64,000 nucleotides of DNA from an uncultured Flavobacteriaceae bacterium. Its GTDB lineage: Bacteria; Bacteroidota; Bacteroidia; Flavobacteriales; Flavobacteriaceae. The notes beneath the pieces are model-generated. The model was given only the letters and a program-made list of their open reading frames with translations, made no database searches and was not told the DNA's origin. Made by a program: the position numbers and the translations under genes. Shown piece after piece: positions 27,521 through 34,683 of the stretch. The stretch spans positions 868,001 to 932,000 of the forward strand of contig CALSTV010000001.1 in assembly GCA_943789365.1 (NCBI GenBank). The letters are read 5' to 3'. The number at the start of each line of letters is the position of its first letter. Positions within the stretch are counted from its first letter, which is position 1.

Positions 27521-28019
27521 ATATTTTCTCTCCGTTTGATAACCACCTACTCCATTCTTTGGAATAGGTATGCACCTTCTCAGTAGGCACCCCTACACTG
27601 TCCACTACTTGTTTTGATTGATTCTTCCATTCGAATATCCCTCCATATAAATTGTACACATTGGTATAACCTGCAGCACGTAATTTTTCACCAACCAATT
27701 CACTTCTAACTCCAATAGAGCAATACACTATTATTGGTCTGGTTTTGTTTGGGTACGATTGTTCTATTTTCTGAACATCAAAAAAATCAAACCCTATAGG
27801 AATTGCTCCTTCAATATGACTGGTTTGAAATTCTTTGGTTTCTCTTGCATCTAAAAACAAGTAGTCTGCATTAGATTCTATTTCCGATACTCTTAGTATT
27901 GGAACACTTTCTTTCAAGTTATTTTTCAGCAGTCGCTCAATTTTTTTGGATTGCCCAAAAGTCACACTTTTCAAACTTAAAAACAGTAATAGCACCACAG
28001 TTGCCTTTATGTATCTCAT
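27510..28019 (-). CDS. Secreted rhodanese-like protein
   Basis: 169 aa. A signal peptide (1-22, ending VTFGQ) is followed by one rhodanese domain with the active-site loop VYCSIGVRS (Cys near 100). An upstream LDARETKEFQTSHIEGAI contains the usual Asp/Arg. It is expected to be periplasmic and could handle sulfane sulfur, thiols or arsenicals. Rhodanese genes are frequent companions of ArsS in Bacteroidota. It lies 37 bp downstream of arsS. Confidence 0.88.
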   Translation of the reverse strand: MRYIKATVVLLLFLSLKSVTFGQSKKIERLLKNNLKESVPILRVSEIESNADYLFLDARETKEFQTSHIEGAIPIGFDFFDVQKIEQSYPNKTRPIIVYCSIGVRSELVGEKLRAAGYTNVYNLYGGIFEWKNQSKQVVDSVGVPTEKVHTYSKEWSRWLSNGEKIYED

Positions 28020-28056
28020 CTTCGAAAATTTTTAGATCTTAGCGATTATTAGGTTT

Positions 28057-29154
28057 TCAAGACAATGCACCTTGACAGCTCGACCCTGCGCCTGCAGTAC
28101 AACCGTAGCAATGATTTTGAACAACAATATTCCTTTTTTCTAATACCAACTCATTAAAGTTTTCGATATTTTTAACGGCTCCTAAAATGGGCAAATCCAA
28201 CATTTGATTGAAATCACAATCATACATAGTTCCATCCCATCGTATAGACACAGTATTTCTACACATCAAATTTTCAACGGATGCACTATTGAAATTATCG
28301 ACCAATAAACGCATATAATCCAACAATTTCCCACTCTTTTTTAAATCGTTTAAAAAACGGCTAATAGGCATGTTCGTAATGGTATATAATTTATTAAATA
28401 CAATTCCAAAATTAGCAGAGAGCATTCGTTTATAATCTGCCTCTAAACTTTCTTGATCTCCTGGTAAGGAAGGACCACCAGGATTGTACACCAAATGCAA
28501 TTTTAAATTAGAATCCGTTCTCCCGTACCCAGTTTCATTTAGTTTTTGTAAACCTTCAATAGATGCATCAAAAACACCTTCTCCTCGCTGTTTATCAACA
28601 TTTTCTACGGTATAACATGGCATTGAAGCGATAACCTCCACCTGATGCGCTGCAAAAAAAGTTGGCAAATCTTCATATGCTTTGTGGAAAGTAAGAATGG
28701 TCAAATTACTACGCACAATAATCTTTATATTTCGCTGTGAAAGCTCTTTTACAAACCACTTGAAATCCGGGTGAATTTCGGGTGCACCTCCAGTTAAATC
28801 TACCGTATGAAAGTTGCCTGCATCGATAGCTTTTAAGCAGTCTTTCATTGTTTTAACAGACATCAATTCTTTTCGACTTGGCCCTGCATTGACATGACAA
28901 TGATTGCATACCTGATTGCATAAATAGCCCAAGTTTATTTGAAGTATTTCAAAGCTATCAGATTGCAAAGGCAACTGTTTGAATTTCTTAAGTTGTTTTG
29001 AGAATGGAGGTATCTCTATTTTATTCAACTCAGCAATGTCTTTTCGTGTCTTTTTTGAAACTGTAACTTCTACAGGAGCTTCTTTCACCTGTTGTAGGGT
29101 CTTTCTGACTTTTTTATATATTTCGACTCTGTCCTTTTCAGTATACTTTTCCAT
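28057..29154 (-). CDS. arsS: Arsenosugar biosynthesis radical SAM protein ArsS
   Basis: 365 aa. The radical SAM motif CNQVCNHCH (C79, C83, C86) is preceded by FEILQINLGYL. A C-terminal Cys-rich SPASM-like region contains MCRNTVSIRWDGTMYDCDFNQ and a final CYGCTAGAGSSC (C349, C352, C360). In related proteins one of these last positions can be selenocysteine; here all are TGT/TGC Cys codons. The enzyme is thought to join a 5'-deoxyadenosyl group to dimethylarsenite, forming the precursor of arsenoribosides. It is the second gene of the operon. Confidence 0.92.
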   Translation of the reverse strand: MEKYTEKDRVEIYKKVRKTLQQVKEAPVEVTVSKKTRKDIAELNKIEIPPFSKQLKKFKQLPLQSDSFEILQINLGYLCNQVCNHCHVNAGPSRKELMSVKTMKDCLKAIDAGNFHTVDLTGGAPEIHPDFKWFVKELSQRNIKIIVRSNLTILTFHKAYEDLPTFFAAHQVEVIASMPCYTVENVDKQRGEGVFDASIEGLQKLNETGYGRTDSNLKLHLVYNPGGPSLPGDQESLEADYKRMLSANFGIVFNKLYTITNMPISRFLNDLKKSGKLLDYMRLLVDNFNSASVENLMCRNTVSIRWDGTMYDCDFNQMLDLPILGAVKNIENFNELVLEKRNIVVQNHCYGCTAGAGSSCQGALS

Positions 29155-29179
29155 ATGCTTCGTACCTATAAAAATAATT

Positions 29180-29887
29180 TTATTCGTTGAGGTTCCAGTT
29201 GTACTCGAGATAACGAATTTTTGTTTTTTTGTTCAAAGGAACTTCTGAATACTTTTGTAAATAAGATACTAATGTTCCCTTTTTAACAAAGTCTTCCTGA
29301 TACCATTCAAATATTTTTGAAAGTTTTACTTTTTTCGCATCCATTATATTTCTTTCCTTGTCATTGACAAACTTATGCATCAAGGATTCCAAATGCATTT
29401 CGATATTTTGTTCTGTGAAGGCACTATTAAACAGTGGTGGACAAGAAAAAGAAGCACAGTTCACACCTACATGTATACGTGGATCGTTAAATTTTTTACG
29501 TAATATTTCATGCTCAATCTGATTTAATGTATAGGTTTCTCCGCCTACAATTGCAAAAGAATGGTGCCATGCGTCCTTTCCTTTGATTCGAATATCTAAA
29601 ATACTCTTTAACGGGTAGTGATCTAAAATCAGTTGAATCGTGTAGGCATTATAGGCATTTATCCAAAACGCTTTTTCTTGATTGTCGGACCAACTATCTT
29701 GCACTTTTGTCTTTTGGAGATATGCAATGAAATTCGTTAAATCTTCAGGATTTTCTTTGGCTCCTTTGTAGGACATTACACCGTCATCAGTACAATAATC
29801 TTGCAAAAATGAATTGAATAGTTCTGTTTGAGCATTTGTATTGATTGAAAAACTCAGCAATAGAATTAAGGAGAAAAGGTAGTTCAT
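29180..29887 (-). CDS. DUF547 domain secreted protein
   Basis: 235 aa. A signal peptide (about 1-19) is followed by a DUF547 domain with KAFWINAYNAYTIQLILDHYP near 70-90, LNQIEHEILRKKF, the conserved GVNCASFSCPPL Cys pair near 138-144, and YLEYNWNLN at the end. It is probably periplasmic. Sequence patterns suggest a thiol-protease-like fold, but no activity is proven. DUF547 genes often stand beside ArsS; here it is the first gene of the operon. Confidence 0.88.
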   Translation of the reverse strand: MNYLFSLILLLSFSINTNAQTELFNSFLQDYCTDDGVMSYKGAKENPEDLTNFIAYLQKTKVQDSWSDNQEKAFWINAYNAYTIQLILDHYPLKSILDIRIKGKDAWHHSFAIVGGETYTLNQIEHEILRKKFNDPRIHVGVNCASFSCPPLFNSAFTEQNIEMHLESLMHKFVNDKERNIMDAKKVKLSKIFEWYQEDFVKKGTLVSYLQKYSEVPLNKKTKIRYLEYNWNLNE

Positions 29888-29938
29888 AATAGGTAAATAA
29901 ATAGAATTTTTATAGTAGTAGTATTCTAGGACAAAACA

Positions 29939-30631
29939 TTACAAAAAGTCTTTCAATTCTTCTCCATGGGTAAGTTTAAATCGTTTTCTAAACAGGTAAA
30001 CTATTATATACAAAACCGGAGTATCTAATAAGGCAACACAAATTTTAAATAAGAATCCTGCCCATACCAAACTCGCAAAACGCTCCCACGAAATCACACC
30101 AAAAACACAAAGTAACAAGACAACCGTGAACGTATCGATGAATTGCGACGAGAAAGTGGAAAAATTATTACGCAACCAGAGATACTTACCATTTGTTTTT
30201 TGTTTCCAAAAATGAAAAATTCTAATATCAATAAATTGGGCGAACAAATAAGCGAGCATCGAAGCTAAAACCGCAACAGGCGATAATCCAAATACCGTTG
30301 TGTAGGTTTTTTCATTTACTGGGGACCAACTTGTAGCCGTTGCCACATCTCCAATAAGCACAATCAAGATTGAGAAAAAGGAAGCTATGATTCCAGTTAT
30401 CACGACTTGATTTGCTTTTTTCTTACCGTAAACTTCAGATATAACATCTGTAATTAAAAAGGTTATTGGATAAGGCAACAAGCCTACAGAAAGTTCAAAA
30501 GGAAACCAACCGAAAGGATTCCAATAGAAAAATTTTTGAAAAATTAAATTACTAACCACTAAAGAGGTTATAAAAAGACTGCCAAGAATTAGATAGATAT
30601 TAGCAGCAAGCAACTTGTCTTTTGTATTCAT
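29939..30631 (-). CDS. Queuosine precursor transporter (YhhQ/VUT family)
   Basis: 230 aa with six hydrophobic helices. Family hallmarks are VGLLPYPITFLITDVISEVYGKK split near 49-71, followed by FIDIRIFHFWK and LRNNFSTFSSQFIDT. Members import queuine or preQ0/preQ1 for tRNA modification. The start at 30631 is the natural one. It is on the same strand as, and upstream of, the arsenosugar operon, with 51 bp between them, so shared transcription is possible. Confidence 0.93.
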   Translation of the reverse strand: MNTKDKLLAANIYLILGSLFITSLVVSNLIFQKFFYWNPFGWFPFELSVGLLPYPITFLITDVISEVYGKKKANQVVITGIIASFFSILIVLIGDVATATSWSPVNEKTYTTVFGLSPVAVLASMLAYLFAQFIDIRIFHFWKQKTNGKYLWLRNNFSTFSSQFIDTFTVVLLLCVFGVISWERFASLVWAGFLFKICVALLDTPVLYIIVYLFRKRFKLTHGEELKDFL

Positions 30632-30764
30632 AAGCGCGTATTTGCACGAATATACAAAAATTCGACTTTTTTAAACAAGGATAATTTAAGAGAGTAATTT
30701 TGAATAACATATGAATTGCAATTACTTTTTAGATTCAAAATATAGCTATTCCTAAAACAATGCT

Positions 30765-30772
30765 TATTTTTG
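30765..30772 (+). promoter_or_regulatory. -7 box (TATTTTTG) of fabD
   Basis: TATTTTTG matches TAnnTTTG and sits 26 nt before the fabD ATG. No clear TTG is seen at the usual -33 distance. Confidence 0.45.
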
Positions 30773-30798
30773 CATTCTAAATTAGAAAACTAAACAAT

Positions 30799-31680
30799 AT
30801 GAAAGCATATATTTTCCCTGGACAGGGTGCTCAATTCTGTGGGATGGGACTTGACTTGTACGAAAATTCTGAATTGGCAAAAGAATTATTTCAACAAGCG
30901 AACGCTATTTTAGGGTTTGACATTACAAAAATCATGTTCGAAGGAACCGCTGAAGACTTAAAGCAAACGAACGTAACACAGCCTGCAGTATTTTTACATT
31001 CTGTAATTTTAGCCAAAGTATTGGGCGATGATTTTAAAGCCGATATGGTAGCAGGACATTCTTTAGGAGAATTATCAGCTTTAGTTGCCAATGGAACTCT
31101 GTCTTTTGAAGACGGTTTAAAACTAGTTGCCAAAAGAGCAGATGCTATGCAGAAAGCATGCGAATTAGAGGCTGGTACTATGGCAGCAATTTTAGGCTTA
31201 GAAGATACAGTTGTAGAAGAGATCTGCGCGGCCATTAATGGTGATGTTGTTGCGGCAAACTTTAATTGCCCAGGGCAATTGGTAATTTCAGGTGAATTAG
31301 AAGCGGTAAAAGCTGCTTGTGAATTGGCAACTGAAAAAGGCGCTAGAAGAGCTTTATTACTACCTGTTGGTGGTGCTTTTCATTCACCTTTAATGGCACC
31401 TGCAAGAGAAGAATTGGCTGCTGCTATTGAAGCAACACAATTCAACACTCCAAGTTGTCCTGTGTACCAAAATGTAGTCGCCAAGGCAGTTATTGACCCT
31501 AAAGAGATAAAAGAAAATCTGATTGCTCAATTAACAGGAGCTGTAAGATGGACTCAATGTGCTCAGGCAATGATTTCGGATGGTGCTACAGAATTTATCG
31601 AGGTTGGACCTGGGAAAGTTTTACAAGGCTTGTTGGCTAAAATCGATAGATCAGTGGCTAGAAGTGGAGCAGCTATCTAG
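30799..31680 (+). CDS. fabD: [acyl-carrier-protein] S-malonyltransferase
   Basis: 293 aa. The nucleophile elbow GHSLGELSALV has the active Ser near 87, the FPGQGAQFCGMG motif opens the protein, and the catalytic His lies in GGAFHSPLM. It moves malonyl from CoA to ACP in fatty acid synthesis in the cytoplasm. It is monocistronic: a 7-nt tandem repeat and a strong terminator follow. Confidence 0.97.
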   Translation: MKAYIFPGQGAQFCGMGLDLYENSELAKELFQQANAILGFDITKIMFEGTAEDLKQTNVTQPAVFLHSVILAKVLGDDFKADMVAGHSLGELSALVANGTLSFEDGLKLVAKRADAMQKACELEAGTMAAILGLEDTVVEEICAAINGDVVAANFNCPGQLVISGELEAVKAACELATEKGARRALLLPVGGAFHSPLMAPAREELAAAIEATQFNTPSCPVYQNVVAKAVIDPKEIKENLIAQLTGAVRWTQCAQAMISDGATEFIEVGPGKVLQGLLAKIDRSVARSGAAI

Positions 31681-31703
31681 GGCTAATGGCTAACGAATAA
31701 CGG

Positions 31704-31770
31704 ATAACCGATAACCGATAACCGATAACCGATAACGAATAACGAATAACGAATAACGAATAACGAATAA
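31704..31770. repeat. Heptanucleotide tandem repeat after fabD
   Basis: Four copies of ATAACCG followed by five copies of ATAACGA and a trailing ATAA, with a degenerate lead-in from about 31685. The whole tract is perfect apart from the switch between the two unit types. It lies between the fabD stop and the terminator hairpin. Confidence 0.95.
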
Positions 31771-31773
31771 ATT

Positions 31774-31809
31774 AAAAAACCTTCTTTGAAATTTCAAAGA
31801 AGGTTTTTT
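31774..31809. terminator. Perfect 36-bp palindromic bidirectional terminator
   Basis: The left arm AAAAAACCTTCTTTGAAA (31774-31791) is an exact reverse complement of the right arm (31792-31809). With A6 and T6 ends it acts as a terminator for fabD (plus) and galE (minus). Confidence 0.9.
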
Positions 31810-31829
31810 ATTGCACTACAATTGAAATG

Positions 31830-32840
31830 TTATTTCTGGGCTTGCTGCCATTTCCAAGCAGAATCCAAGGCTTCATCTAAAGAAAGTTCTGTTTTCCATT
31901 TCAACTCCTTATTCGCAAGGGTAGTATCTGCATACGCTGCAGTAATATCACCTTCTCTTCGTCCTACAATTTTATAATTTAATGGGAATCCAGATGCCTT
32001 TTCAAAAGCCTTTATCACTTCCAATACAGAAGAACCTTTTCCTGTACCAATATTAAAAAACTCATAGTTCGTTTTGTTTTCCTTTTGTAGCAAACGACCT
32101 AAGGCAGCGATATGTGCTTTTGCCAAGTCAACAACATGAATATAATCTCTAACGGCTGTACCGTCTACTGTAGGATAATCATCTCCAAAAACAGATAATT
32201 CTTTACGCATTCCTGCGGCAGTTTGCGTAATAAAAGGAATTAAGTTTTGTGGCACACCTAGGGGCAATTCTCCAATTTTAATACTTGGATGCGCTCCAAT
32301 AGGATTGAAGTAGCGCAAGGCTATAGCGTTCAATCCAAGGGCTTTACACGTATCTCTTATTAAAATCTCACCAACTTGCTTCGAATAACCATATGGAGAT
32401 TCAGCAGGTTTTACAGGAGCACTTTCTGTTATTGGCAACTGGTCTGCTTGTCCGTATACCGTACAAGAAGAACTAAATATAAAATTATCAATATTACGAG
32501 CGGTCAATTCTCCTAATAAATACACCAAAGTATTCAAGTTGTTTTGGTAGTATTCCAAAGGTTTTGAAACACTTTCTCCTACTGCTTTGTATGCTGCAAA
32601 ATGAATTACTCCGTCCACTTCATGTGTATCAAAAAATTGCTTTACATCTTTTTGAACACGTAAATCAATATTTACATAAGTAGGTTTTATACCTGTAATT
32701 GATTCTATTTGATCTAACACGTCTATGGAAGTGTTTGACAAATTATCGATAATGAGTACCTCATAACCTTCATTTTGTAATTCTACTACGGTATGAGATC
32801 CGATGAAACCAAGTCCACCTGTAACGAGTATTTTTTTCAT
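31830..32840 (-). CDS. galE: UDP-glucose 4-epimerase
   Basis: 336 aa of the extended SDR family. The NAD-binding motif GGLGFIGSHTVVEL is at 8-21, the catalytic YGYSK (YxxxK) is near 150, and the SSSCTVYG loop supplies Ser/Thr. RYFNPIGAHPSIKIGE is typical of GalE. It interconverts UDP-glucose and UDP-galactose and may feed the glycan genes in this region. It is 17 bp after the aminotransferase gene on the same strand. Confidence 0.95.
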   Translation of the reverse strand: MKKILVTGGLGFIGSHTVVELQNEGYEVLIIDNLSNTSIDVLDQIESITGIKPTYVNIDLRVQKDVKQFFDTHEVDGVIHFAAYKAVGESVSKPLEYYQNNLNTLVYLLGELTARNIDNFIFSSSCTVYGQADQLPITESAPVKPAESPYGYSKQVGEILIRDTCKALGLNAIALRYFNPIGAHPSIKIGELPLGVPQNLIPFITQTAAGMRKELSVFGDDYPTVDGTAVRDYIHVVDLAKAHIAALGRLLQKENKTNYEFFNIGTGKGSSVLEVIKAFEKASGFPLNYKIVGRREGDITAAYADTTLANKELKWKTELSLDEALDSAWKWQQAQK

Positions 32841-32857
32841 TTTGCTCTGGTTTAATT

Positions 32858-33988
32858 CTATTTATTTAAAAAATCTTTTATTGTATTAATTATAAAATCT
32901 TGTTGCTCGCTATCCAATTCGGTATGCATTGGCAATGCAATCACTTCATCGACCAACTGATTAGTTATTGAAAAGTCGGCTTCGTTATACCTACTATCTA
33001 CATAAGCTTTTTGTTTGTGGAGAGGAATTGGATAATAGATTGCACAAGGAATATTTTGCTCTTGAAGGTGTTGCATTAGTGCATTTCTATCTGCATCAAC
33101 AATTCTCAATGTATATTGATGAAAGACATGACAATCACAGCTTTCACATATCTGAGGTGCTATAATATTTTTATGTCCTTCAAACCCTTTGGAGTAATAA
33201 CGTGCCGCATTTTGTCGAGCCGCATTATAGTCATCTAAATGAGTTAGTTTAATTCGTAAAATAGCAGCTTGAACACTATCCAATCTCGAATTCACCCCTA
33301 CAACGTCATGGTGGTATCTTTCATACATTCCATGATTTACAATCCCTCTAATGGTATGTGCTAACGTATCGTCATTTGTAAAAATAGCACCTCCATCTCC
33401 GTAACATCCTAAGTTCTTAGACGGGAAAAATGAGGTCGTTCCAACATCACCAATCGTCCCCAGCTTTTGTTTTCCATTTTTTGAATTATAACTCGCACCT
33501 ACCCCTTGAGCATTGTCTTCAATCACGAATAGATTGTGTGTATTTGCAATTTCCATAATGGCGTCCATATTCACAGCACGTCCAAACAAATGCACAGGTA
33601 CAATTGCCTTGGTCTTGGGTGTAATCGCTTTCTTTATGGCATCAATTGAAATATTCATATTGTTAATATCAACATCGACTAAGACGGGGGTTAATTGCAA
33701 AAGAGCAATTACTTCTACAGTTGCGGCGAAGGTAAAATCAGTTGTAATTACTTCATCTCCGGGTTTTAGCCCCAAGCCCATCATTGCTATCTGCAAGGCA
33801 TCAGTTCCGTTAGCGCAAGGAATTACATGCTTTACTCCTAAATAATTTTCTAAGTCCTTTTGAAAACCGTGTACTTCAGGTCCATTGATAAATGCAGTGG
33901 ATTGAATGACATCAATTACAGCATCATTTATTTGATTTTGTATTTTCTCGTATTGACCTTTTAAGTCAACCATTTGAAGTTTTTTCAT
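32858..33988 (-). CDS. DegT/DnrJ/EryC1/StrS sugar aminotransferase
   Basis: 376 aa, PLP-dependent. The N-terminal MVDLKGQYEKI is typical, and the cofactor Lys lies in SFFPSKNLGCYGDGGAIF near 185-190. The upstream NGTDALQIAM binds PLP phosphate and VIEDNAQGVGASY carries the conserved Asp. It probably aminates a nucleotide-linked keto-sugar for surface glycans. It forms a two-gene unit with galE. A TACTTTTG -7 box is at 34017-34024 on the minus strand. Confidence 0.92.
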   Translation of the reverse strand: MKKLQMVDLKGQYEKIQNQINDAVIDVIQSTAFINGPEVHGFQKDLENYLGVKHVIPCANGTDALQIAMMGLGLKPGDEVITTDFTFAATVEVIALLQLTPVLVDVDINNMNISIDAIKKAITPKTKAIVPVHLFGRAVNMDAIMEIANTHNLFVIEDNAQGVGASYNSKNGKQKLGTIGDVGTTSFFPSKNLGCYGDGGAIFTNDDTLAHTIRGIVNHGMYERYHHDVVGVNSRLDSVQAAILRIKLTHLDDYNAARQNAARYYSKGFEGHKNIIAPQICESCDCHVFHQYTLRIVDADRNALMQHLQEQNIPCAIYYPIPLHKQKAYVDSRYNEADFSITNQLVDEVIALPMHTELDSEQQDFIINTIKDFLNK

Positions 33989-34130
33989 TTCGTCGATTTT
34001 ACGTTAAATAGAATCACAAAAGTACAAATAAATTCAGCTGCGACCTTATAGAAAAGATGTAAATACTTGTTCTTATTTGCAGGTCAAAATGACCAACTCC
34101 TTTTCTAAACTCTGTGCAAAAATAACAAAA

Positions 34131-34171
34131 AAAAACACATTAAACGTATATTATACATTTAATGTGTTTTT
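34131..34171 (-). terminator. Terminator downstream of the small YwqK-like gene
   Basis: AAAAACACATTAAA (34131-34144) pairs exactly with TTTAATGTGTTTTT (34158-34171) around a 13-nt AT-rich loop. It lies 31 bp past the stop at 34202 on the minus strand and could also act in the other direction. Confidence 0.8.
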
Positions 34172-34201
34172 CAGGATTTGAAAAAAACCTAAGACCGTAT
34201 G

Positions 34202-34570
34202 CTAGTTATCAGCAATAGTACTATTGTCTTTCCATTCGCTTACACTGGCAATCTTTGAATTCTCATAGTCTACTTCAAGTAAGGTATCTCCTTTCCAAAC
34301 GAACCATTTCCCTACTTTATTCCCTTTGTAATAATGAGCAATGGTTGTCTTCTTTCCTGAAGTATCGAATTGTATCCATTTTCCAGTAAGTTTCTTATCG
34401 GTATCGTAATACCCTTGTTCTTTTACCTCACCTGTCTCATAAAAGAAAGTAACCTTCACCAGATCTCCATCTTTTTCGTAAACTGGTTTAATAGTCTCAG
34501 TTGCAGCTGCACCTTGAGCACTTAGAACAATTGAAGTAAGAACGAATAATGTTATAAATAGCTTTTTCAT
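34202..34570 (-). CDS. Small YwqK/MORN-like secreted protein
   Basis: 122 aa from the ATG at 34570, which opens a signal peptide (MKKLFITLFVLTSIVLSAQ). The frame to 34600 only adds a polar extension. Three or so MORN-like repeats follow: VTFFYETGEVKEQGYYD, GKWIQFDTSGKKTTIAHYY and GKWFVWKGDTLLEVDYE. It resembles the YwqK-like protein at 14294. No toxin partner is present. It is an isolated gene, probably encoding a periplasmic or secreted protein. Confidence 0.75.
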   Translation of the reverse strand: MKKLFITLFVLTSIVLSAQGAAATETIKPVYEKDGDLVKVTFFYETGEVKEQGYYDTDKKLTGKWIQFDTSGKKTTIAHYYKGNKVGKWFVWKGDTLLEVDYENSKIASVSEWKDNSTIADN

Positions 34571-34683
34571 GTGGGATATATTTTGATGATTATACCTCAA
34601 AGATACGTATAATTTTACATTCTATACATGTTTTGGTAACATTAATTTAACATTGGGCGAAAGATTTAACATTGGACATGCTA

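Noticed and set aside
31704-31770. Origin-type iterons (7-mers)
   Set aside because: No replication gene, DnaA-box cluster or AT-rich unwinding element accompanies them; they sit in front of a terminator.
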